The notes under the pieces are model-generated. The model saw only the letters and a program-made list of their open reading frames with translations, did not search any database and was not told the origin of the DNA. The position numbers and the translations under genes were made by a program. A DNA stretch of 64,000 bases from CBDCIS01 sp965217565 (GTDB lineage Bacteria > Chloroflexota > Dehalococcoidia > Lucifugimonadales > CATOSD01): assembly GCA_965217565.1 (NCBI GenBank), contig CBDCIS010000011.1, forward strand, positions 49,082 through 113,081, given 5' to 3'. Below, one piece after another: positions 32,871-40,663 of the stretch (positions are counted from its first letter, which is position 1; each line of letters begins with the position of its first letter).

Positions 32871-34067
32871 GTGACTACCCTGAGAAGCGCATATTTCAGT
32901 TGCATTGGAGGCGCCAGCGGGGATATGATCCTCGGCGCCGTGATCGACTGCGGCGTGTCGCTGGACGCGCTGCTCGCCGAGCTCGCCAAGCTCAATGCCG
33001 AGGGCTACGCCATATCCGCGCGCCGGGGCCAACGCGGCGGCGTGAGCGGCACGCTGGTGTCGGTGGAGCTGAGCGACGAGGCAAAACAACCGCGCCACTG
33101 GCGGGACTTCATTCGGATAACCAGGGAGTCGAGCCTGCCCGACAGCGTCGTCAGCCGCGCGTGCGAGGTCTTTCGCAGGCTTGGCGAGGCGGAGTCCAGG
33201 GTGCACGGCACGACAGAGGCGGAGACGCGGCTGCACGAGCTCGGAGAGCTGGACACCCTGGTGGACGTGGTCGGAGGCGTAATCGGGCTGGAGATGCTCG
33301 GCATCGAGCGGCTGTACTGCTCGCCATTGCCCTCCGGTTCGGGCGTGATCAACAGCGCGCACGGCTTGCTGCCCGTACCGTCGCCCGCGACCGCCGCCCT
33401 CTTTGCCATGTCCAACGCGCCCGTCGCGCCTGCCCCGCGAAACGCCCAAAACACCGGCGAAATGGTCACGCCAACGGGCGCCGCCATAATCACCACGCTG
33501 GCGACCTTCCAACAGCCCAGGTTGAATCTGGAGCGCGTCGGCTACGGATTGGGGTCGCGCCAGTCCAGCCAGTATCCAAACGCGCTGGCACTCTGGCTTG
33601 GCGAGGAGGACGACGTATCCTACAGCACGGGCCTCAAGCTGATCGAGACCAACATCGACGACATGAGCGGGGAACTGCTGGGTTACGCGCAGGAGCGCCT
33701 CTTCGAGTTGGGCGCGCGTGACGTCTGGTTTACTCCCATACAGATGAAGAAGAACCGCCCCGCCACAATGCTGAGCGCCATCGTATCTTCAGACCTCGAA
33801 CAGGAGGCGCTGCGGCTAGTCGTAAGGGAGACCTCGACCCTCGGCGTCAGGGTGCGGCCCCTTACTCGTTACGAGGTCGAGCGCGAAAGCGTGGAGACGG
33901 ACACCACGCTGGGCAGAGTCCAGGTCAAAGTCAAGAGGCTCGATGGCAAAAACGTCGCCGTGTCTCCCGAGTACGAGGCTTGCCGGCGCGTCGCCCTGGA
34001 GCGCAACCTTCCCCTGCAAGAGGTCTATCGCACAGTCCAGCGGGAAGCCGAAGAGCTTCTGCTTTGA
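32871..34067 (+). CDS. larC: LarC, nickel insertion protein for the LarA cofactor
   Basis: The 398-residue DUF111/LarC protein has IGGASGDM near the N-terminus, LHELGELDTLVDVVG, SAHGLLPVPSPA and GEMVTPTGAAI, and the C-terminal IETNIDDMSGE domain. LarC is a CTP-dependent nickel chelatase that completes the nickel-pincer nucleotide used by lactate racemase-type enzymes. Unlike some Lactobacillus genes, it is a single uninterrupted frame. The start is taken at GTG 32871, within a G-rich stretch and just before the conserved N-terminus. A LarA-family enzyme lies at 54119-55405; LarB and LarE are not in the window. Confidence 0.9.
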   Translation: MTTLRSAYFSCIGGASGDMILGAVIDCGVSLDALLAELAKLNAEGYAISARRGQRGGVSGTLVSVELSDEAKQPRHWRDFIRITRESSLPDSVVSRACEVFRRLGEAESRVHGTTEAETRLHELGELDTLVDVVGGVIGLEMLGIERLYCSPLPSGSGVINSAHGLLPVPSPATAALFAMSNAPVAPAPRNAQNTGEMVTPTGAAIITTLATFQQPRLNLERVGYGLGSRQSSQYPNALALWLGEEDDVSYSTGLKLIETNIDDMSGELLGYAQERLFELGARDVWFTPIQMKKNRPATMLSAIVSSDLEQEALRLVVRETSTLGVRVRPLTRYEVERESVETDTTLGRVQVKVKRLDGKNVAVSPEYEACRRVALERNLPLQEVYRTVQREAEELLL

Positions 34068-34072
34068 TGCCC

Positions 34073-34309
34073 TCAAGTAAATTGTTCAGGGTTCAGGCGA
34101 AAGACCTGCTCCTTGAGGGAGTCGATGGCTTCCCTGAAGGCGTCGTCGCGCAGCCACCTGTGGAGGGTTCTCCTGCTAATGCCGGCCTGCTTGGCGCGCT
34201 CGGTCATGGGGCCGGGCTTGAGCAGGTAGGGCAGGGCGGCCTTCTGTCTCTCGGAGAGCTTGGTTGGGAAGAGGGTCAAACTGCTCTGAGGAGTCTGATC
34301 TTCATGCAT
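34073..34309 (-). CDS. Small helix-turn-helix protein (phBC6A51-like)
   Basis: The 78-residue protein starts at ATG 34309 with AGGAG ten bases upstream; a longer frame to 34435 lacks such a site. Residues 17-65 form a compact helical domain KLSERQKAALPYLLKPG followed by the helix-turn-helix ERAKQAGISRRTLHRWLRD. The type is common in small phage or mobile-element DNA-binding proteins. It sits convergent to larC and beside a dispersed repeat, so it may be a leftover or passenger of mobile DNA. Confidence 0.65.
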   Translation of the reverse strand: MHEDQTPQSSLTLFPTKLSERQKAALPYLLKPGPMTERAKQAGISRRTLHRWLRDDAFREAIDSLKEQVFRLNPEQFT

Positions 34310-34711
34310 TTTGCTGTATCTCCTAGCTGGCTGGGGGTTTGGATTATCAACAGAAAGTCGCTCTATCTGACGGGTTTGCCTGCCAAATCGTACACTTTGC
34401 GGCACTGTTAGGACGGTCGGTCTGGGTTGGTTCAAGGGTCCGCTGGCTTTATGCTGGACAGAGGCATAATAGCACGAGCGTTCGTATATGTCAATGAGGG
34501 GGTCAGAATCGGGATTGCCGAGTGGCGAGCCGTTGCGATGGGTTCCCGCCCCGTACTCCGATACGGGGCGGGCCTCCCGTCAAACGTGAACAGTTACGTC
34601 CTCAATTTCCACTTGACCCTGAAGCCGCAATTTGCTAGAATCTCCGCAATGGTTCAGGCTAGTTGTCGACCAGTTTTGGCGGCTAGCCTGTTTTTAGTTC
34701 GGGCAAGCTAT
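34310..34711. other. 402-bp gene-free stretch containing a dispersed repeat
   Basis: The right two-thirds (34427-34600) is the second copy of the repeat at 4329-4570. The rest shows no gene. Its right end probably contains the promoter of the downstream tRNA-tuf block, but no convincing -35/-10 pair was found. Confidence 0.45.
34427..34600. repeat. Dispersed intergenic repeat, copy 2
   Basis: It shares ordered blocks with 4329-4570: GGTTCA...GCTGGCT, ATAATAGCACGAGCGTTCG with TATGTCAATGAGGGGGTCA, and GGGCGGGCCTCCC with GAACAGTTAC. It carries an internal hairpin CCCCGTACTCCGATACGGGG (about 34550-34569) that copy 1 lacks. Confidence 0.5.
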
Positions 34712-34785
34712 GCCCCAGTGGCGCAACAGGCAGCGCAGCCGACTTGTAATCGGCAGGTTAGTGGGTTCGAGTCCCCTCTGGGGCT
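34712..34785 (+). tRNA. tRNA-Thr (anticodon TGT)
   Basis: The acceptor stem is GCCCCAG/CTGGGGC, the anticodon loop CTTGTAA within GCCGA/TCGGC, and the T-loop GTTCGAGTC. No CCA is encoded. It is the first of three tRNAs ahead of tuf. Confidence 0.94.
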
Positions 34786-34981
34786 TCCCTTCTGCCCGTT
34801 CGGACTTTTCGCATGGGCCGCCACACACGCCGGGCAGCGCGAAGATGGCCTGGCGAGAGAGGTAAGCATTCTGTATCCCGGTCGCAATCGGCGGTGGCGC
34901 CTTTCGCTTTGGCTTCATTCAGAAGGTATTGGATTGATGGTATCGCTATGCTAAACTTAATCGTGTGCATCACGGAATCTA

Positions 34982-35069
34982 GGAGGGGTGGGTGAGTGGT
35001 TAATACCACCAGACTGTAAATCTGGCGCTCGGAAGGGCTACGTAGGTTCGAATCCTACCCCCTCCACCA
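34982..35069 (+). tRNA. tRNA-Tyr (anticodon GTA)
   Basis: The acceptor stem is GGAGGGG/CCCCTCC and the anticodon loop is CTGTAAA within CCAGA/TCTGG. It has the long class II variable arm expected for tRNA-Tyr, a T-loop GTTCGAATC and encoded CCA. The length is 88 nt. Confidence 0.95.
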
Positions 35070-35098
35070 CCCGATATTCAGAAAACAAAACAACACAG

Positions 35099-35174
35099 GC
35101 CCACATAGCTCAGTAGGTAGAGCGCGTTCTTGGTAAGAACGAGGTCAGCAGTTCGAATCTGCTTGTGGGCTCCA
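35099..35174 (+). tRNA. tRNA-Thr (anticodon GGT)
   Basis: The acceptor stem is GCCCACA/TGTGGGC, the anticodon loop TTGGTAA within CGTTC/GAACG, and the T-loop GTTCGAATC; CCA is encoded. The tuf start is 19 bases downstream, so it is probably co-transcribed with tuf. Confidence 0.95.
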
Positions 35175-35192
35175 TAACAGGGAGGTCGGAAA

Positions 35193-36392
<1,200 letters not shown>

Positions 36393-36406
36393 AAAGGCGG
36401 GTTGAA

Positions 36407-36436
36407 AGCGACTGGCGATAGAAGTCGCCAGTCGCT
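36407..36436 (+). promoter_or_regulatory. Stem-loop between tuf and rpmG
   Basis: A perfect 12-bp stem AGCGACTGGCGA/TCGCCAGTCGCT with a 6-base loop begins 14 bases after the tuf stop and ends 15 bases before the rpmG ATG, touching its ribosome-binding region. It has no T-run, so it is more likely an RNA processing site, attenuator or translation control element than a full terminator. Confidence 0.65.
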
Positions 36437-36451
36437 GGAGAGTGGAGTCCG

Positions 36452-36619
36452 ATGGCACGTAGAGCTGAGAATCGAATAATCATTAACTTGGGCTGTATCG
36501 ATTGCAGGGAGCGCACCTACACCTCGACCAAGAACAGGCGGAGCGACCCGCAGCGGCTGGAGTTGAAGAAGTTTTGCCCCAGGTGCCGTGCCCACACCCT
36601 TCATAGAGAGGTGAGATAG
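36452..36619 (+). CDS. rpmG: 50S ribosomal protein L33
   Basis: The 55-residue protein is a standard zinc-binding L33: N-terminal ARRAENRIIINLGCIDCRER, the TSTKNRR segment, and KKFCPRCRAHTLHREVR. The four zinc ligands are C15, C18, C42 and C45. GGAG about five bases upstream supports ATG 36452. It lies between tuf and secE, the usual place in many bacteria. Keeping the zinc form suggests no zinc-independent paralogue is needed here. Confidence 0.95.
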   Translation: MARRAENRIIINLGCIDCRERTYTSTKNRRSDPQRLELKKFCPRCRAHTLHREVR

Positions 36620-36623
36620 GCGC

Positions 36624-36860
36624 ATGGCTCGAAATTCAGGCATCCCCAGGCGCGTGGGCACGGAGGCGGCCAGAAGGGCGCTGAGTTTCCGAATGTTCGG
36701 CGACGTGGTGTCCGAACTGCGCCGCGTAACCTGGCCAACACGCCAGGAGACGATGCGCCTGTCCCTTATGGTGATAGCCGTCTCGGCCGCGGTAGGAGCC
36801 TTCCTTGGAATCGTTGACATTGGATTCGGCCGGCTGCTGACGGCCATCCTGGGTGGTTGA
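36624..36860 (+). CDS. secE: Protein translocase subunit SecE
   Basis: The 78-residue protein has the SecE conserved amphipathic segment FGDVVSELRRVTWPTRQET, followed by one membrane helix SLMVIAVSAAVGAFLGIVDIG. It clamps SecY in the translocon. It starts four bases after the rpmG stop, and its stop is 4 bases before the nusG start. Confidence 0.95.
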   Translation: MARNSGIPRRVGTEAARRALSFRMFGDVVSELRRVTWPTRQETMRLSLMVIAVSAAVGAFLGIVDIGFGRLLTAILGG

Positions 36861-36864
36861 ACAG

Positions 36865-37422
36865 ATGACAGACGTTCAAGAAGAACTTCGTTGGTACATA
36901 GTCCACGCCTACTCGGGCCAGGAAGAGCGCGTCAAGAGGAACCTCGAGCAGCGCGTGAAGACGCTGGACGTGCCGGACAAGATAAATGACGTCGTCGTTC
37001 CGACTGAAGAAGAGATAGAGATCAAAGAGGGACGGCGCAAGTCCGTATCCCGCAAGATATTCCCCGGCTACATCCTGGTGCAGATGAGAATGGACGACGA
37101 GAGTTGGTATGTCGTCAGGAACACGCCCGGAGTGACCGGCTTCGTCTCCGCGGAGGACGAACTGGACAAGCGCCCCAAGCCGGTTCCACTGGAAGAAAAA
37201 GAGGTTGGCCTCATCCTCAACCAGATGGACTCCAATAAGCCCCGTATCCGAGTGGGCTACGACAAGGGCCAGAAAGTCCGCATCACGGACGGCCCCTTCG
37301 TGGACTTCATGGGCATCGTCGATGAGGTTCACTCCGACAGGGCCAAGGTGAGAGTGCTGGTCTCCTTCTTTGGACGCGAAACCCCGGTGGAGCTCGACTT
37401 CCTGCAGGTCGAACGAGCCTAG
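36865..37422 (+). CDS. nusG: Transcription elongation/termination factor NusG
   Basis: The 185-residue protein has the NGN domain (WYIVHAYSGQEERVKRNLE, FPGYILVQM, VRNTPGVTGFV) and the KOW domain (GQKVRITDGPFVDFMGIVDEV). It binds RNA polymerase at the pause-suppressing site and couples to ribosomes or Rho. ATG 36865 is favoured with GGTGG eight bases upstream; a GTG at 36853 in the same frame would overlap secE. Confidence 0.95.
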   Translation: MTDVQEELRWYIVHAYSGQEERVKRNLEQRVKTLDVPDKINDVVVPTEEEIEIKEGRRKSVSRKIFPGYILVQMRMDDESWYVVRNTPGVTGFVSAEDELDKRPKPVPLEEKEVGLILNQMDSNKPRIRVGYDKGQKVRITDGPFVDFMGIVDEVHSDRAKVRVLVSFFGRETPVELDFLQVERA

Positions 37423-37438
37423 CAAAAGGATATATCAC

Positions 37439-37867
37439 GTGGCAAAGAAAGTCCGGGCTATAATCAAGCTCCAGATAGACGCCGGCAAGGCGACGCCCGC
37501 GCCCCCGGTCGGCCCCGCCCTGGGCCAGCACGGCGTCAATATCATGGGCTTCGTCAAAGAGTACAACGAGCGCACCGCTTCCCAGGCAGGCACCATCGTG
37601 CCCGTGGAGTTGACCGTGTTCGAAGACCGCTCGTTTACCTTCGTCATCAAGAGCCCACCCGCCTCGGAACTTCTGAGGAAGGCGGCGGGAATCGAGAAGG
37701 GCAGCGGCAGCGCCAGGGTCGAAAAGGTAGCGACGATTCCGCGCGACAAGGTGAGAGAGATTGCTGAGGCCAAGATGCGAGACCTCAACGCCGCCAACGT
37801 GGAAGGGGCAATTCGTATCATTGAGGGAACCGCTCGCAGCATGGGCATACAGGTCAGCGGGTCTTGA
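37439..37867 (+). CDS. rplK: 50S ribosomal protein L11
   Basis: The 142-residue protein shows all L11 landmarks: KLQIDAGKATPAPPVGPALG, GVNIMGFVKEYN, FVIKSPPASELL and the C-terminal rRNA-binding domain ending GTARSMGIQV. It starts at GTG 37439 with AAAGGA at 37425-37430; the upstream extension lies within nusG. It is followed by rplA after 50 bases. Confidence 0.95.
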   Translation: MAKKVRAIIKLQIDAGKATPAPPVGPALGQHGVNIMGFVKEYNERTASQAGTIVPVELTVFEDRSFTFVIKSPPASELLRKAAGIEKGSGSARVEKVATIPRDKVREIAEAKMRDLNAANVEGAIRIIEGTARSMGIQVSGS

Positions 37868-37917
37868 ACCCGATGGCCCATCGACTCGCCCATAGATTCA
37901 TGTAGAGGAACCAGCGA

Positions 37918-38631
37918 ATGGCAAAACGTGGAAAACGATACCGAGAGGCCGAGGGCCTGTTCGACCGGGAGAAGTCCTACTCGCCGGACGAGGCCATTGC
38001 CCTGGCGAAGCAGGTGGCAACGGCCAAGTTCGATGAGACCGTCGAAGTCCATCTGCGCACCGGCGCGGACCCCCGCCACGCCGACCAGATGGTTCGCGGA
38101 GTTGCCAACCTTCCCCACGGAGTGGGCAAACCCATCCGGGTCATGGTGTTCACCGAGGGCGAGGCGGTTGTCGCCGCCGAGGAGGCAGGGGCGGACTACA
38201 TCGGCGATGACGAGGTTATCAAGAGGATCGAAGGCGGCTGGACCGACTTCGACGTGTCCATAGCCACGCCCGAAATGATGGGGCGGATTGGCAGGCTGGG
38301 GCGCGTGCTCGGCAGGCGGGGGCTTATGCCCAATCCCAGGACTGGAACCGTCGTGCCGGCTGAAGACCTCGCCAGGGCCATTGGCGACGCCAAGAAGGGC
38401 AGGGTCGAGTACAGGATAGACCGCACCTCCCTGATACACGCGCCAATCGGGAAAGCCAGTTTCGCCGAAAACCAGCTTATGGACAATCTGTCCGCCATCA
38501 TGGATACCATTGTCCGGGCGAGGCCGAGCGGCGTAAAGGGCCAGTTCATCAAGTCCGCTTACCTTACCACAAGCATGGGGCCGGGCATCGAAATGGACGT
38601 TGCGGCCGCCACCGCGCTTAAAGTAGAATAA
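37918..38631 (+). CDS. rplA: 50S ribosomal protein L1
   Basis: The 237-residue L1 has its signature KFDETVEVHLRTGADPRHAD, the GLMPNPRTGTV loop and the terminal YLTTSMGPGIEMD. L1 also represses its own operon in many bacteria by binding an rRNA-like site on the message; such a site was not identified with certainty here. GAGGA precedes the ATG. Confidence 0.95.
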   Translation: MAKRGKRYREAEGLFDREKSYSPDEAIALAKQVATAKFDETVEVHLRTGADPRHADQMVRGVANLPHGVGKPIRVMVFTEGEAVVAAEEAGADYIGDDEVIKRIEGGWTDFDVSIATPEMMGRIGRLGRVLGRRGLMPNPRTGTVVPAEDLARAIGDAKKGRVEYRIDRTSLIHAPIGKASFAENQLMDNLSAIMDTIVRARPSGVKGQFIKSAYLTTSMGPGIEMDVAAATALKVE

Positions 38632-38725
38632 CAGATACGCCGCAGACAGCGGGCTCCGCACTCGCGGATTAAAACGCCCAGCCCGCCCAGGCAATTGGGG
38701 TTGACACGCATCACTTTGTAGTTTT

Positions 38726-38762
38726 GCGCCCTGGGTCTGCGGCTCAGGGCGCTTCATATTTT
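38726..38762 (+). terminator. Terminator/attenuator hairpin between rplA and rplJ
   Basis: The stem GCGCCCTG (38726-38733) pairs with CAGGGCGC (38745-38752), followed by TTCATATTTT. It could end the rplKA message, or act in the rplJL leader if transcription starts upstream of it (TTGACA occurs at 38701). Confidence 0.55.
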
Positions 38763-38855
38763 GCGGAGCAATGTCCCGGGACGACGGGAGCGCCGTGGTC
38801 CAGCGATCGTCCCGCCCCAACTTGGCGGGCAAACATTTGAAGAACGAGGTGCAAA
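38763..38855 (+). promoter_or_regulatory. rplJ 5' leader (candidate L10-binding leader)
   Basis: This is the G/C-rich, structured leader just ahead of rplJ, with paired blocks such as GGGACGACGGGAGC against GATCGTCCCGCCCC. In many bacteria this position holds the L10(L12)4-binding mRNA leader that represses rplJL. The assignment rests on position and secondary-structure potential only. Confidence 0.4.
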
Positions 38856-39377
38856 TTGCCTACGGAACGCAAGATGAACGCGGTCGAAGAGATGCGCGGG
38901 TGGATGGAGACCTGCACCGTGGCGGTATCCGCCGACTATACCGGGCTTGGCGTCGGCAGTATGACTGGGTTGAGGCGAACTCTGCGGGAAAAGGACATAC
39001 AGTTTCGTGTAGTGAAGAACACGCTGGCGCACCTCGCCGCAGACGCCGCTAACAGGCCGGCCTTTAAGCAAATCGTCGAGGGACCCACCGGAATCGCCTT
39101 TGGATACGGGGAGCCTACCGAACCTGCCAAGATCCTGGTCGACTTCATCAGGGCGACTCGTTCGCCCCTCACTATCAGGGGCGGCATCCTGGGCGACCGG
39201 GCGCTGAGTGCGGAACAGGTCAATACCCTTGCGTTATTGCCGTCCAAAGAAGAGCTGATCGCGCGGCTGATGGGGCAGCTCAATGCGCCCGCCTCGGGAC
39301 TTGTCAACGTGCTCAACGCTCCCATCGCGGGCCTCGCGAGGGTTATTCAAAGACATGTCGAAAACGCGGAGCAGTAA
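38856..39377 (+). CDS. rplJ: 50S ribosomal protein L10
   Basis: The 173-residue L10 has the N-terminal VAVSADYTGLGVGSMTGLRR and VVKNTLAHLAA segments of the rRNA-binding domain. The C-terminal helix (LVNVLNAPIAGLARVIQRH) anchors L7/L12 dimers. The start is TTG 38856, five bases after GAGGT; an ATG at 38874 is possible but farther from the site. rplL follows after 56 bases. Confidence 0.94.
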   Translation: MPTERKMNAVEEMRGWMETCTVAVSADYTGLGVGSMTGLRRTLREKDIQFRVVKNTLAHLAADAANRPAFKQIVEGPTGIAFGYGEPTEPAKILVDFIRATRSPLTIRGGILGDRALSAEQVNTLALLPSKEELIARLMGQLNAPASGLVNVLNAPIAGLARVIQRHVENAEQ

Positions 39378-39433
39378 GTTCGAGTTTTGCGGAAATCTGA
39401 AATCGGCAAACAAATGGATGGAGGTCTGAAACC

Positions 39434-39823
39434 ATGACTATGACAAAGGACGAAATCGTAGAGGCGATCAAGGAACTGTCGGTGCTCGACCTGGCCGACC
39501 TCGTCAAGGACCTGGAAGAGGCGTTTGGCGTGAGCGCTGCCGCGCCCGTGGCGATGACCACGATGCAGGGTGTCGCCGCGACCGTGGAAGCCGCCGCCGA
39601 AGAGGAAGAGCAGACCGAGTTCAACGTGATGCTCCAGGAGATCGGCCCGAACAAGATCAACGTCATCAAGGCTGTTCGCCAGGAGACCACACTCGGCCTC
39701 AAGGAGGCCAAGGAACTCGTCGAGAGCGCGCCGACGGCTATCAAGGAAGCGATCAGCAAGGAAGCCGCCGAGCAGATCAAGGAGAAACTGGAGGAAGCGG
39801 GCGCGGTAGTCGCCGTGCAGTAG
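39434..39823 (+). CDS. rplL: 50S ribosomal protein L7/L12
   Basis: The 129-residue protein has an N-terminal dimerisation domain (IKELSVLDLADLVKDLEEAF), a flexible Ala/Glu hinge and the C-terminal factor-binding domain (FNVMLQEIGPNKINVIKAVR, LGLKEAKELVE). GGAGG lies nine bases before the ATG. In most bacteria rpoB follows; here a repeat element and a small zinc-finger gene follow instead. Confidence 0.96.
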   Translation: MTMTKDEIVEAIKELSVLDLADLVKDLEEAFGVSAAAPVAMTTMQGVAATVEAAAEEEEQTEFNVMLQEIGPNKINVIKAVRQETTLGLKEAKELVESAPTAIKEAISKEAAEQIKEKLEEAGAVVAVQ

Positions 39824-39909
39824 CCTCCCAGACCCTGGGCAAGACCCCCGTCGTTGGCGCGAAAACGTCCCACTGCCGGCGAAACGCAGGGGCGGGTTTG
39901 TAACTGAAT

Positions 39910-40035
39910 CTGTATCAACCTGGTCGGTGAGATGCGTGTAGGGGCAATCCCTCGTGGTTGTCCGAGTTGGTCATCACGCTCTGGGCACCCCCAAGGGATG
40001 CCTCTACGGACGGGGCACCGACTAAACCGATACAG
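39910..40035. repeat. 126-bp MITE-like inverted-repeat element, complete copy
   Basis: It begins CTGTATCAACCTGGTCGGTG and the complement of its right end begins CTGTATCGGTTTAGTCGGTG; inside both arms is GTAG(G/A)GGC..ATCCCT. The interior contains GTGGTTGTCC...GGTCATCA. It does not code for protein. A second copy, split by IS1182, is at 60396-60438 plus 62104-62189. Confidence 0.65.
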
Positions 40036-40099
40036 CATCATAGCTCTAAGACAGTTTGCAAGTGGTCGAGTCGCGCTCCTGAAGAGGAGGTGTCTAGCG

Positions 40100-40357
40100 G
40101 TGGGCCGTCGTAGAGACGCGGAACGCTACGAACGTATGAAGCGTCTGAACCCGGACTACAAGGGCTTCCGGGGCTACCGGAATGAGCCTGACCAGCCCGG
40201 AAACACGCCGCTCTCGCCCGTGACGTGCCGGGTCTGCGGGCGGAAGCGAAACGTCCCGGTGGGCATAGCACAAGAGCAGCGCGACAGCTATGTCTGCGTG
40301 CGCTGCGCGGACGACGACAGCGTGCTCGAACCGGCGGAGGCTCGGCAGAAAACCTAG
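40100..40357 (+). CDS. Small zinc-finger protein
   Basis: The 85-residue protein begins at GTG 40100 with GAGGAGG about ten bases upstream. The first 40 residues are basic and Pro/Asn-rich; then CRVCGRKRNVP (C43, C46) and YVCVRC (C66, C69) form a zinc ribbon. No catalytic motif is seen. The family was not identified. It is followed by a strong terminator, so it may be the last gene of the ribosomal block. Confidence 0.65.
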   Translation: MGRRRDAERYERMKRLNPDYKGFRGYRNEPDQPGNTPLSPVTCRVCGRKRNVPVGIAQEQRDSYVCVRCADDDSVLEPAEARQKT

Positions 40358-40385
40358 CCCGGGTGCAGGACAACACCTACTCGCG

Positions 40386-40423
40386 AAGGCGCGTCATTCC
40401 AAATCGAATGACGCGCCTTTTTG
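40386..40423 (+). terminator. Rho-independent terminator
   Basis: A perfect 14-bp stem AAGGCGCGTCATTC/GAATGACGCGCCTT with a 6-base loop runs into TTTTT. It ends the transcript of the small zinc-finger gene and probably of the ribosomal block. Confidence 0.9.
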
Positions 40424-40663
40424 CAATAATTCGGGCGCGAAAAACCACTTTACGATGGAAAACACTACGCATTGTCTATTGTACAAGGGCAAACAGGAAT
40501 ATATCGGTCATACGCGAGACCTCAAAACTTGACCTATCCAGAGCCCTGAGATAACCTCTGACTGCGATGTCTGGTCACGCGGCCATCCGTTCGGCCCTCG
40601 TACTTGGGCGCGAAAGGAACTCTTTGCCGCATGATGTAATAGACCACGAAAGGAGGTGATAGC
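40424..40663. other. Intergenic region ahead of the methyltransferase gene
   Basis: After the terminator this stretch is less GC-rich than its surroundings. TTGACC (40529-40534) with a 17-base spacer to TAACCT (40552-40557) is a weak promoter candidate for the methyltransferase gene. No gene is seen. Confidence 0.3.

Noticed and set aside
34427..34954. 175-residue + strand frame
   Set aside because: It covers a dispersed repeat and tRNA-Thr; the overlap with a tRNA and the repeat content rule it out.
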